A stretch of 64,000 nucleotides of DNA from Nocardioides sp. ChNu-153. GTDB taxonomy: Bacteria; Actinomycetota; Actinomycetes; Propionibacteriales; Nocardioidaceae. The notes under the pieces were generated by a model. The model was not told the origin of the DNA, made no database searches, and was given only the letters and a program-made list of their open reading frames with translations. Location of the stretch: contig NZ_JADEVT010000014.1 of the NCBI RefSeq assembly GCF_030466625.1, positions 26,472 to 90,471 on the forward strand, read 5' to 3'. The position numbers and the translations under genes are program-made. The first letter of the stretch is position 1; each line of letters starts with the position of its first letter. Shown one piece after another: positions 45,680-54,465 of this stretch.

Positions 45680-47403
45680 TCACCGCGCCCGCACGACGCG
45701 CCCCTCGTCCCAGACGGGCTCGGGGGTCTCGCGCACGTGGCCGTCGGCGCCGTACGACAGGAAGCGGTCGAACCCGCGCGCGAACCAGCGGTCGTGAGTG
45801 ACGGCGAGCACCGTGCCCTCGAACGCCGCCAGGCCCTCCTCCAGCGCCTCGGCGGAGGCGACGTCGAGGTTGTCGGTCGGCTCGTCGAGCAGCAGGAGCG
45901 TCGCGCCCGACAGCTCGAGCAGCAGCACCTGGAACCGCGCCTGCTGCCCGCCCGAGAGCTGCTCGAACACCTGGTCGGCGCTGGCCGCCAGCTCGTAGCG
46001 GTCCAGCACCCGCGCCGCCTGCTCCCGCCCCATGCCGGCGCGGCCGTGGGCCGAGCCGTCGCCGCGGTGGAGGATCTCGGTCAGCGTGCGCCCGACGAGC
46101 TCGGGGTGCTCGTGGGTCTGCACGAACCACCCCGGCCGCACCCGCGCCCCGAGCCGGGCACGCCCGGTGTGCGGGACGGGTTCGGGTACGACGTCCCCCA
46201 CCGGCCGCTGGTCCGGCTCGGGGTCGGTGCCGCCCGCCGCGAGGAGGCGCAGGAAGTGGGACTTGCCCGAGCCGTTCGCGCCGAGGACGGCGACGCGCTC
46301 GCCGTACCAGACCTCGAGGTCGAAGGGCTCCATCAGCCCGGTCAGCCCGAGCTGCTCGCAGACCACGGCGCGCTTGCCGGTGCGGCCGCCGCGCAGCCGC
46401 ATCGTCACCTGCTGCTCGCGGGGCTGCGCCGCGGGCGGGCCGGCCTCCTCGAACTTGCGCAGCCGCGTCTGCGCCGCCTTGTAGGCGCCCGCCATGCCGT
46501 CGTTGAACTCCGACTTCGTGCGCAGCCGGTGCACCAGCGCCTTGATCTTGGCGTGCTCCTCGTCCCAGCGGCGCCGCTGCTCCTCGAAGCGGGCGAAGCG
46601 GTCGCTGCGCGCGGCGTGGTACGACGCGAAGTCGCCCGGGTGCGTCCACACCGAGTTGCCGGCGCCGGCGCTGCCGAGCTCGACCGTGACGACCCGCGTG
46701 GCCGCGTTGGCCAGCAGCTCGCGGTCGTGGCTGACGAAGAGGATCGTCTTGGGCGACTCCGCGATGCGCTGCTCCAGCCAGATCTTGCCGGGCACGTCGA
46801 GGTAGTTGTCCGGCTCGTCGAGCAGGAGCACCTCGTCGGGGCCGCGCAGCAGGTACTCCAGCACCAGCCGCTTCTGCTCCCCGCCCGACAGGGTGCGCAG
46901 CACCCGGTGGCGCGCCCGCTCCCATGGCACGCCGAGCGCCGCGGTGGTGCACGAGTCCCAGACGACCTCGATGTCGTAGCCGCCCGCGTCGGCGAGCTCG
47001 GCCAGCGCCTCGGCGTACTTCATCTGCGTCGGCTCGTCGTCGGTCTCCATCAGCGCCAGCTCGAGGGTGTCGACGCGGGCGAGCGCCTGCTGGACGCGCA
47101 GCGGCGCGACCGAGGCGAGCAGGTCCGCGACCGTCGGGGCCTCGACCTCGACGCCGTCGGTGGGCCGCACGACGCCCTGCCCGACGAACTGCCGCATGAC
47201 GCCCAGCCCGCCCGAGCGGTTCACCGCGCCCTCGTGCGGCGCCAGGTCGCCGGTGACGATCTTCAGCAGCGTCGTCTTGCCCGCGCCGTTCGCGCCGACC
47301 AGCGCCACCTTGTGCCCGTCGCCGACGCGAACGACACGTCCGCGAGCAGCACCCTCCCGTCGGGCAGCTCGTAGCGGACTCCCTGGACGTCGACGTGACC
47401 CAC
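45680..47403 (-). CDS. ABC-F family ATPase with an apparent 1-base deletion near the start
   Basis: Two ABC domains without membrane segments. First NBD: VALVGANGAGKTTLLKIVTG, TLSGGEQKRLVLEYLL, VLLLDEPDNYLDV; second: VAVLGANGSGKSHFLRLLA, QLSGGQQARFQVLLLELSG, LLLLDEPTDNLDV. ABC-F proteins act on the ribosome (antibiotic protection or translation). The expected N-terminus, VGHVDVQGVRYELPDGRVLL, is encoded from GTG 47403 (GGAGG 10 bases upstream) but in another frame; at about 47,325 the sequence TTCGCGTC should read TTCCGCGTC to join the frames. The ATG at 47413 in the main frame gives an unrelated Arg-rich N-terminus. Either a real frameshift or a sequencing error. Confidence 0.85.
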
Positions 47404-47461
47404 GAGCAGCCATCCTCCGGTACGGCGGCGCTCGCCGTCATCCGAGTTGTCGGGGCGGTGG

Positions 47462-47719
47462 TGGTGTCGGCGCACCGGTGGAGGTGGGGGGCACGCCGAC
47501 GCACCGGCGCAGGTGGGGGCGCCAGCGGCCCGGCGGTCGAGGTGGCCGCGCCAGCGGCCCGGTGGTTGAGGTGGCCGCGCCAGCGGCCCGGTGGTCGAGG
47601 TGGCCGACGGGTTCGCTCCGGCGGTTGAGGGGCCGGCGGGTTCGCTCCGGTGGTTGAGGGGCCGGCGGGTTCGCTCCGGTGGTTGAGGTGGCCGCGCCAG
47701 CGGCCCTCGAAACCACGCC
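47462..47719. repeat. R4 array, cluster 2 (tandem 29-bp units)
   Basis: Six to seven tandem units of 29 bp (47,502-47,706), alternating the variants ..GGTGGCCGCGCCAGCGGCC and ..GGGGCCGGCGGGTTCGCTCC. The last unit (47,677-47,719) extends through CCTCGAAACCACGCC and is the exact inverted copy of 49,351-49,393, enclosing the HNH gene. Confidence 0.9.
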
Positions 47720-47831
47720 GGGCAACATCGGCGGTCGGGCGCTCGGGCGAGCGAAAAAACTACCGAACTTCTTTCCCCAGCCCCCGTTCTCGAAGCCAAG
47801 AATGTCGGTGCCCACGCCTAGCGTTGTCGCT

Positions 47832-49310
47832 ATGAACCAGCCGAGCACCGCAGTCGTCGAGGCCCCGCCGGCCATCGACACGACCGCGCTGCTCGCCACC
47901 GCCCACGAGGCCGCTGCGGCACAAATGTCGGCTGAGGTCGCGACGTTCGTCGCGGTGGCGGACTGGGCCGACGCCCACACGGACGGCGTGGTGGGCGACC
48001 CCATCGGTCCGCTCGGTCTGTGGCACGAAGACCCGTCCGCCGTTCCCGGCGGTGACCGGTTCCTCGAGCTCGGTGGACCGGGCGCACCCCTGGTCTCGGA
48101 GTTCTGCCTCTACGAGATCTCCGCGGCCCTCGGCCGATCGGTGGCCTCCGGTCGGCCGCTGGTGGGCGACGCGATCGAACTGCGCCACCGGCTGCCTCGG
48201 CTGTACGCCCGGGTGCTGGCCGGAGCCGACCCGGCGACGCAGAAGCGCGCACTGCCGGTGTGGCGGGCCCGGAAGATCGCCGCCCTGACCCGCACGCTCA
48301 CGGCCGAAGCGGCGGACTTCGTCGACCGCAACCTCGCCCCCGTCGCCCACCGCGCGACCATGCCGACCGTCGAACGACTCGTCGCGGAAGCGATCGCCCG
48401 GTTCGATCCCGAGAACGCCGAGCTCGACCGGGTCGACGCCGACGCCGGCCGCTACTTCACGATCGAGACCACCGCCGTCGACGCAGCATCACCCTGGACC
48501 GGTGTCGTGCCCGTCCACGGCACTCTCGACCTGGCCGACGCGCTCGAGCTGAACAACGCCGTGCAGCGGGTGGCCGCCGACCTCGCCGCCGCCGGGTGCG
48601 AGGCCGACCTCGACGTCAGGCGGTCCATGGCAGTCGGAGAGCTCGCCCGACGACAGACGGCGCTCGACCTCTACGGGGCTGACCCGGCCGGCGGCGAGCC
48701 CGCAGTCACCTCGACCCGGGCGCCGGCGCGTCAGGTCGTGCTCTACGTCCACCTCTCCGACGCCGCCATCACCGCACACCGCAGCGGCGGGCCCGGCATC
48801 GACCCGGCCACCGGCCGTACAGGTATCGCCCTCGCCCGCCTCGAGAACACCCGCAGCCTCGTCACCGCCGACCAGGTCCGCGACTGGTGCCGCACGCCTG
48901 GCACGAAGATCGTCGTGAAGCCCGTCATCGACCTCGCCGAGCACGTCGCCGTCGACGCCTACGAGATCCCCGACCGCATCGCCGAACGCGTCCGACTCGA
49001 CCGCCCCACCTGCGCCTTCCCCTACTGCGGACGACCGGCACGCGGGCTCGACCTCGACCACATCGAGCCGTACCGCTCGAACGCGGCACCGGGCGCGGGT
49101 CAGAGCTCGACCGCCAACCTCGCCCCGCTCTGCCGCGGCCACCACCGGCTCAAGACCCACGCATCGCCGACCGGCTCCAGTCCGCCGGGCGGCGACCCAC
49201 CCGCCCGACGATGGCGGTACGACCGCGACCCCCTCGGCACCTACCTCTGGACCAGCCCCCACGGGCTCCAGTACGCCGTCGACCCCACCGGCACCACCCC
49301 GCTCGACTAG
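47832..49310 (+). CDS. DUF222/HNH endonuclease (13E12 repeat family)
   Basis: 492 residues from ATG 47832; TAGCGT is 7 bases before it (leaderless type). N-terminal DUF222 (FCLYEISAALGRSV ... ARVLAGADPATQKRALPVWR), C-terminal HNH nuclease with CAFPYCGRPARGLDLDHIEP, NLAPLCRGHHRLKTH: Cys pairs for zinc, DH, N and H catalytic positions intact. Same family as the REP13E12 proteins of mycobacteria. The gene plus about 100 bp on each side is bounded by a 43-bp perfect inverted repeat, suggesting a mobile unit or a nuclease that acts on the repeat. Function in vivo is unknown. Confidence 0.93.
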   Translation: MNQPSTAVVEAPPAIDTTALLATAHEAAAAQMSAEVATFVAVADWADAHTDGVVGDPIGPLGLWHEDPSAVPGGDRFLELGGPGAPLVSEFCLYEISAALGRSVASGRPLVGDAIELRHRLPRLYARVLAGADPATQKRALPVWRARKIAALTRTLTAEAADFVDRNLAPVAHRATMPTVERLVAEAIARFDPENAELDRVDADAGRYFTIETTAVDAASPWTGVVPVHGTLDLADALELNNAVQRVAADLAAAGCEADLDVRRSMAVGELARRQTALDLYGADPAGGEPAVTSTRAPARQVVLYVHLSDAAITAHRSGGPGIDPATGRTGIALARLENTRSLVTADQVRDWCRTPGTKIVVKPVIDLAEHVAVDAYEIPDRIAERVRLDRPTCAFPYCGRPARGLDLDHIEPYRSNAAPGAGQSSTANLAPLCRGHHRLKTHASPTGSSPPGGDPPARRWRYDRDPLGTYLWTSPHGLQYAVDPTGTTPLD

Positions 49311-49350
49311 CCGACCCCGCCACCCCGTGTCGGGGCCACCGGCATGCCCG

Positions 49351-49393
49351 GGCGTGGTTTCGAGGGCCGCTGGCGCGGCCACCTCAACCACCG
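49351..49393. repeat. R4 unit, right inverted copy flanking the HNH gene
   Basis: GGCGTGGTTTCGAGGGCCGC then TGGCGCGGCCACCTCAACCA. Perfect reverse complement over 43 bp of 47,677-47,719, with partial similarity continuing past a 1-base shift (GGGCA) on the inner side. Confidence 0.95.
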
Positions 49394-49485
49394 TCGTACC
49401 AGCGCGGCCACCGCGACCAGCCGGATCGTGCGCCCGCACCCCTCAGAACGACACCTCGCCGCCGCGGACCAACTAGCCTGCGGCG

Positions 49486-50415
49486 GTGGCGCTCACCCTC
49501 ACCTCGATCCACCGCTTCCCCGCCAAGTCGATGCGCGGCGAGGCGCTCGACGCGTGCGCGGTCGAGCCGTGGGGGCTGGCGGGCGACCGTCGCTGGATGC
49601 TCGTCGAGGGCGAGGGCCCGACGGCGGGCACGTTCCTGTCCGCGCGCCGCGACCCGAGCCTCGTCCTCCTCGAGCCGACGCTCCTCGACGGCGCCCTGCG
49701 CCTCGCGGCGCCGGAGGCGGCGGGCGGGCCGGAACCCCTCGTCGTACCGGAGCCGGACGGCGCCGAGCAGGCGCCGCTGACGCTGTGGTCGTCCTCGATC
49801 ACCGCGGCGGCCGCCGGGGCGGCGGCGGACGCGTGGGCGAGCGCGTACGTCGGGCGGCCGGTGCGGCTGCTCCACCTCGACGACCCGACGCGGCGCCCGA
49901 CGAACCCGGGGTTCAGCCGGCCGGGGGACCGCGTGTCGTTCGCGGACGGCTACCCGCTGCTCGTGACGACCGAGGCGTCGCTGGCCGCGCTGCACGCGGC
50001 GATGGTGGAGACGGGCTCCGAGGAGCCGCCCGTGCCGATGGAGCGCTTCCGTCCCAACCTCGTCGTCGACGGCGACGAGCCGTGGGCGGAGGACGACTGG
50101 CGGCGGATCCAGGTCGGCGACGTCGTCCTCCGCGCCGTCAAGGGCTGCGCCCGCTGCGCCATCACCACCGTCGACGCCGCCACCGGCACCCGGGGCAAGG
50201 AGCCGCTGCGGACGCTCGCGCGGGTACGGCGCTTCGACACCGGCGTGTGGTTCGGGGTGAACCTCGTGCCGGACGTCGAGCCGACCGGCGCGGACCCCGC
50301 GGCGGGCGACGCCGCGGCGTACCCGGTGGTGCGGGTCGGCGACCCTGTCAAGGTGCTGGACGCCGTGACTTCGGGCCGCGGACCGTTGCGGGCCGCCCCT
50401 GCCCGGGTGTCCTGA
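49486..50415 (+). CDS. MOSC-domain (YcbX/mARC-like) protein
   Basis: 309 residues, GTG 49486 with TAGCCT 6 bases upstream (leaderless type). N-terminal beta-barrel (ALTLTSIHRFPAKSMRGEAL) and C-terminal MOSC domain with KGCARCAITTVDAATG, where the Cys is the likely molybdenum ligand. Family members reduce N-hydroxylated compounds using Moco and an electron donor. No redox partner gene is adjacent. Confidence 0.9.
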   Translation: MALTLTSIHRFPAKSMRGEALDACAVEPWGLAGDRRWMLVEGEGPTAGTFLSARRDPSLVLLEPTLLDGALRLAAPEAAGGPEPLVVPEPDGAEQAPLTLWSSSITAAAAGAAADAWASAYVGRPVRLLHLDDPTRRPTNPGFSRPGDRVSFADGYPLLVTTEASLAALHAAMVETGSEEPPVPMERFRPNLVVDGDEPWAEDDWRRIQVGDVVLRAVKGCARCAITTVDAATGTRGKEPLRTLARVRRFDTGVWFGVNLVPDVEPTGADPAAGDAAAYPVVRVGDPVKVLDAVTSGRGPLRAAPARVS

Positions 50416-50490
50416 CCTCTGGTAGAACCGGCGTGAGCGGCGTCACGACGACGCCCGGCTCCCCACCGCCGCACCCCTGGAGGACCTTCC

Positions 50491-51252
50491 ATGCCCGCAT
50501 CCCCCGGCCTCTCCGGCAAGACCGCGATCGTCACCGGCGCCAGCCGCGGCATCGGTCTCGCCATCGCCCAGCGCCTCGTCGACGAGGGCGCGCGCGTCGT
50601 CATCACCGCGCGCAAGGACGACGCGCTGCAGGCCGCGGTCGCCGAGCTCGGCGGCCCCGAGAAGGCCATCGGCGTCGCCGGTCGCGGGGACGACGCCGAC
50701 CACCAGGCCGACGTGGTCGCGACGGCGCTCGACACGTTCGGGAGCCTCGACCTGCTGGTCAACAACACGGGCATCAACCCGGCCTACGGCCCGCTGATGG
50801 ACCTCGACCTCGACGCCGCCCGCAAGATCCTCGAGGTCAACGCGATCGGCACCCTCGCCTGGACCCAGCGCGCCGTCGGCGCCTGGATGAAGGAGCACGG
50901 CGGCGCCATCGTCAACGTCGCCTCCGTCGCCGGGCTGCGGCCCGCGCCGGGCATCGCGTTCTACGGCGCCTCGAAGGCCCTGCTCATCCACCTCACCGAG
51001 GAGCTGGCCGTCGAGCTCGGCCCGAAGGTGCGCGTCAACGCCGTCGCCCCCGCCGTCGTGAAGACCCGCTTCGCCGAGGCGCTCTACACCGACCGCGAGG
51101 AGGAGGTCGCCGCGGCGTACCCCCTCAAGCGGCTCGGCGAGCCCGCCGACATCGCGGGCGCGGTGGCGTACCTGCTGTCCGACGACGCCGCCTGGACCAC
51201 GGGCCAGACCCTCGTGCTCGACGGCGGCCTGACGCTCAACGGCGGCGTCTGA
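50491..51252 (+). CDS. Short-chain dehydrogenase/reductase
   Basis: 253 residues. Rossmann motif TGASRGIG, NNTGI (NNAG position), catalytic Ser in VNVASVAGL, YGASK with Tyr and Lys, and DGGLTLNGG end. FabG-like classical SDR using NAD(P)H; substrate unknown. Starts 75 bp after the MOSC gene; a ribosome site GGAGGACC precedes ATG 50491. Confidence 0.92.
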   Translation: MPASPGLSGKTAIVTGASRGIGLAIAQRLVDEGARVVITARKDDALQAAVAELGGPEKAIGVAGRGDDADHQADVVATALDTFGSLDLLVNNTGINPAYGPLMDLDLDAARKILEVNAIGTLAWTQRAVGAWMKEHGGAIVNVASVAGLRPAPGIAFYGASKALLIHLTEELAVELGPKVRVNAVAPAVVKTRFAEALYTDREEEVAAAYPLKRLGEPADIAGAVAYLLSDDAAWTTGQTLVLDGGLTLNGGV

Positions 51253-51257
51253 GCGGG

Positions 51258-51327
51258 CGGGGTTTCGAGGCTCGCTGGCGCACCCACCTCAACCACCGAC
51301 GGCTGGCGCGAGCACCTCAACCACCGA
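51258..51327. repeat. R4 units, cluster 4
   Basis: Two units in the reverse orientation, the first from GGGGTTTCGAGGCTCGCTGG to CCTCAACCACCG, the second GCTGGCGCGAGCACCTCAAC. Between convergent SDR and hemE. Confidence 0.85.
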
Positions 51328-51333
51328 GGGCGC

Positions 51334-52386
51334 TCAGCCCAGCGGGTACGACTGCACGAACTCGGTCAGCCGCTTCAGCTGGTCGGGGTCGGTCGACGGG
51401 ATGACGCCGTGGCCGAGGTTGAACACGTGGCCCTTGGCGGCGCGGCCGGCCTCGATGACCTCGGCGGCACGGGCGGTCATCACCTCGGTGGGGGCGAAGA
51501 CGAGCGTGGGGTCGAGGTTGCCCTGCACGCCGCGGTCGCCGACCCGCTCGATGGCGTCGGCCAGCGGGGTGCGCCAGTCGACGCCGACGATGTCGGCGCC
51601 CGCGTCGCCCAGGTGGCCGAGCAGATTGCTGGTGCCGACGCCGAAGTGGATGCGCGGCACGCCGAGCTCGCCGATCTGGGCCAGGACGCGGGCGGAGTGG
51701 CGCTGCACGTGCTCGACGTAGTCGGCCGGCGTCAGCGCGCCCGCCCACGAGTCGAAGAGCTGCACGGCGGAGGCGCCGGCGCGCACCTGCACCTCGAGGA
51801 ACGCCGCGGCGATGCCGGCGATCTTGCGCATGAGCGCGTCCCACACGTCGGGGGCGCCGAACATCATGGCCTTGGTGCGCGCGTGCTCCTTCGAGGGCCC
51901 GCCCTCGACGAGGTACGACGCCACGGTGAACGGCGCGCCCGCGAAGCCGAGGAGCGGGGTGCCGCCGAGCTCGCGCACCAGCGCCTGCACGGCCTCGGTG
52001 ATGAAGGGGACGTGCTCCGGGGTCAGGTCGGGGATGGCCTCGACGTCCGCCAGGGTGCGCACGGGCTCCGCGACGACAGGGCCGATGCCGGGCTTGATGT
52101 CGAGGTCGACGCCGACGGCCTTGAGCGGCAGCACGATGTCGGAGAAGAAGACGGCCGCGTCGACGCCGTACCGGCGCACGGGCTGCAGCGTGATCTCCGT
52201 GGTCAGCGCCGCGTCCATGCACGACTCGAGCATGCCGACGCCCTCGCGCACCTTCAGGTACTCCGGCAGCGAGCGCCCCGCCTGCCGCATGTACCAGACC
52301 GGGGTGTGCGGCACCGGCTCCCCACGGGCCGCCTTGAGGAAGGCGGAGTCGGCGAGGCGGAGGTCGGGAGCGGGGGTGCGGGACAC
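51334..52386 (-). CDS. hemE: Uroporphyrinogen decarboxylase
   Basis: 350 residues, GTG 52386. Converts uroporphyrinogen III to coproporphyrinogen III in haem synthesis. Seen: PVWYMRQAGRSLPEYLK (substrate-binding Arg), the catalytic Asp in FFSDIVLPLKAVG, GFAGAPFTVASYL, and FNLGHGVIPSTDPDQLKRL. Divergent from DUF3000-rnd, a typical actinobacterial neighbourhood. Confidence 0.96.
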   Translation of the reverse strand: MSRTPAPDLRLADSAFLKAARGEPVPHTPVWYMRQAGRSLPEYLKVREGVGMLESCMDAALTTEITLQPVRRYGVDAAVFFSDIVLPLKAVGVDLDIKPGIGPVVAEPVRTLADVEAIPDLTPEHVPFITEAVQALVRELGGTPLLGFAGAPFTVASYLVEGGPSKEHARTKAMMFGAPDVWDALMRKIAGIAAAFLEVQVRAGASAVQLFDSWAGALTPADYVEHVQRHSARVLAQIGELGVPRIHFGVGTSNLLGHLGDAGADIVGVDWRTPLADAIERVGDRGVQGNLDPTLVFAPTEVMTARAAEVIEAGRAAKGHVFNLGHGVIPSTDPDQLKRLTEFVQSYPLG

Positions 52387-52456
52387 CCCACGATCCTCGC
52401 AGGTCAGGCGGCGTGGCGCACGGGCGACCTCGGGCGGGAGGCTTACCGTGAGCCCC

Positions 52457-53065
52457 ATGGTGGCAGGACACGACGCGCGTCCCGGCTCCGCATCGGGTCC
52501 GGCGCCGCGCGCCTTCACCGAGGCGGTCGCGGCGCTGCGCAGCGCACGGGTGCGCCCCGAGGTGCACCTCGAGGAGATGGGCGCCCCGCAGCGGATCGCG
52601 CCGTACGCGGTCGCACTGACCGGTGACGTCGAGGTCGACGAGGACGAGGTCGCGACCGGCCGCATCATCCTGCTGCACGACCCGGCCGGCAACGACGCGT
52701 GGGACGGCACGTTCCGCTGCGTGACCTACGTGCGCGCCGACATCGACGGCGAGCTCGCCACCGACCCGCTGCTCGCCGAGGTCGGCTGGTCGTGGCTCGA
52801 GGAGGCGCTCGCGGCGCACGGTGCGGGGTACGCCGCCGCGGCCGGCACCGTCACGTGCGTCACCACCCAGAGCTTCGGCCAGATGGCCGGCGAGGAGACG
52901 ACCGCGCAGATCGAGGTGCGTGCCTCCTGGACCCCGTCCGGCCTCGACCTGGACAGCCACGTCGAGGCGTGGGCCGAGCTGATGTGCACCGCCGGCGGGC
53001 TGCCGCCCGTGCCCGACGGCGTCGCCGTCATGCCGAGCCGGCGCGGCCAGCGGGGCAGGTCGTGA
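52457..53065 (+). CDS. DUF3000 family protein
   Basis: 202 residues, ATG 52457; TACCGT 7 bases upstream (leaderless type). Conserved actinobacterial DUF3000: ALRSARVRPEVHLEEMGAPQ, GRIILLHDPAGNDAWDGTFR, GWSWLEEAL, VTCVTTQSFGQMAG. No known function. Its stop overlaps the rnd GTG, so translation is coupled to ribonuclease D. Confidence 0.92.
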   Translation: MVAGHDARPGSASGPAPRAFTEAVAALRSARVRPEVHLEEMGAPQRIAPYAVALTGDVEVDEDEVATGRIILLHDPAGNDAWDGTFRCVTYVRADIDGELATDPLLAEVGWSWLEEALAAHGAGYAAAAGTVTCVTTQSFGQMAGEETTAQIEVRASWTPSGLDLDSHVEAWAELMCTAGGLPPVPDGVAVMPSRRGQRGRS

Positions 53066-54429
53066 GCGAGGAGTCCGCCGCCAAGAACACGACCCCCGGT
53101 ACGACGGACGCCCCCGCCCCCGAGCAGGCCCCCGCGGAGGCCCCCGAGCAGGCCCCCGCGGAGGAGGAGGCGCCCCCGGCGCCGCTGCTCGAGCTGCGCG
53201 AGCCGCTGACCGACGTCATCGACACGCCGGCGGCGCTCGCGGCGTACTGCGAGGCGCTGGCCGCCGCGACCGGCCCGGTCGCGATCGACGCGGAGCGCGC
53301 GTCGGGCTACCGCTACTCCTCGCGCGCCTACCTCATCCAGCTGCGCCGCGAGGGCGCCGGCAGCGCGCTCGTCGACCCCATCGCGTTCGACTCGCTCGCC
53401 CCCGTGCAGGAGGCGATCGGCGACGCGGAGTGGATCCTCCACGCCGCCACGCAGGACCTGGCGTGCCTCGCCGAGGTCGGGCTGCGCCCCACGTCGCTCT
53501 TCGACACCGAGCTCGCCGGGCGCCTCCTCGGCCACCCGAGGGTCGGGCTCGCGAGCCTGGTGGAGACGCTGCTGGGCCGGCGCATGCGCAAGGAGCACTC
53601 GGCCGTCGACTGGTCGAAGCGGCCGCTGCCGCGCCCGTGGCTGGAGTACGCCGCCCTCGACGTCGAGGTGCTCCTCGAGCTGCGCGCCCTCCTGGTCACC
53701 GAGCTGGCCGAGACGGGCAAGACCGAGTGGGCGCGCCAGGAGTTCGAGCACCTCCTCGACTTCACCCCGGCCGTGCGCGCCGAGCCGTGGCGCCGGGTGT
53801 CGGGCAGCCACCGGCTGCGCGGGCGCCGCGCCCTCGGCGCCGTGCGCGAGCTGTGGACGACCCGCGACGAGATCGCCCGCACCCGGGACGTCACCCCGGG
53901 CCGCGTGCTGCCCGACGCCGCGATCATCGCCGCCGCCGAGGCCATGCCGACGACCCGCGCGGCGCTGCTCGCGACCCCGGGCTTCAAGGGCCGCGGCGCC
54001 GACCGGTACGCCGCCCGCTGGGTCGCCGCCGTCGAGGCCGTGCTGGCCATGCCGGAGTCGGAGCTGCCGGCGCGCGTGCCTCGCGGCGACGGTCCCCCGC
54101 CCCCGCGGGCGTGGGCCGACAAGGACCCGGTCGCGGCCCGCCGCCTCGTGCTCGCGCGCGAGCGCACGGTCGCGCTCGCCGAGGAGCTGCACCTGCCGGT
54201 GGAGAACCTGCTGACCCCCGACTACCTGCGCCGGCTCGTCTGGACGCCGCCGGCCACCCGGGTACGCGCGGACCTGCTGGTCGCGGTCGGCGAGCAGCTC
54301 GCGTCGTACGGCGCGCGCCCCTGGCAGGTCGAGCTCACCGCCCCCGTGCTGACCGACGCCGTGCTCGACGGCGACGTCGAGCCCCCGGTCACCTCGCCCG
54401 ACGAGGCGGCCGCGGCCGCCGACGACTGA
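53062..54429 (+). CDS. rnd: Ribonuclease D
   Basis: 455 residues, GTG 53062. After a Pro/Glu/Ala-rich 45-residue N-terminal extension comes the DEDDy 3'-exonuclease domain: AIDAERASGYRY (D, E), HAATQDLACLAE (D), LEYAALDVEVLLEL (Y, D). Two HRDC-like regions follow. Trims the 3' ends of stable RNAs. Coupled to DUF3000. Confidence 0.93.
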   Translation: MSEESAAKNTTPGTTDAPAPEQAPAEAPEQAPAEEEAPPAPLLELREPLTDVIDTPAALAAYCEALAAATGPVAIDAERASGYRYSSRAYLIQLRREGAGSALVDPIAFDSLAPVQEAIGDAEWILHAATQDLACLAEVGLRPTSLFDTELAGRLLGHPRVGLASLVETLLGRRMRKEHSAVDWSKRPLPRPWLEYAALDVEVLLELRALLVTELAETGKTEWARQEFEHLLDFTPAVRAEPWRRVSGSHRLRGRRALGAVRELWTTRDEIARTRDVTPGRVLPDAAIIAAAEAMPTTRAALLATPGFKGRGADRYAARWVAAVEAVLAMPESELPARVPRGDGPPPPRAWADKDPVAARRLVLARERTVALAEELHLPVENLLTPDYLRRLVWTPPATRVRADLLVAVGEQLASYGARPWQVELTAPVLTDAVLDGDVEPPVTSPDEAAAAADD

Positions 54430-54465
54430 GCCGGCCGCCGGAGCGATCGGAGCGACCGGTGCCGG

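Noticed and set aside
47502..47719. Possible CRISPR array (29-bp repeated units)
   Set aside because: Units are directly adjacent and have no unique spacers; no cas genes are in the window. It is a REP-like minisatellite.
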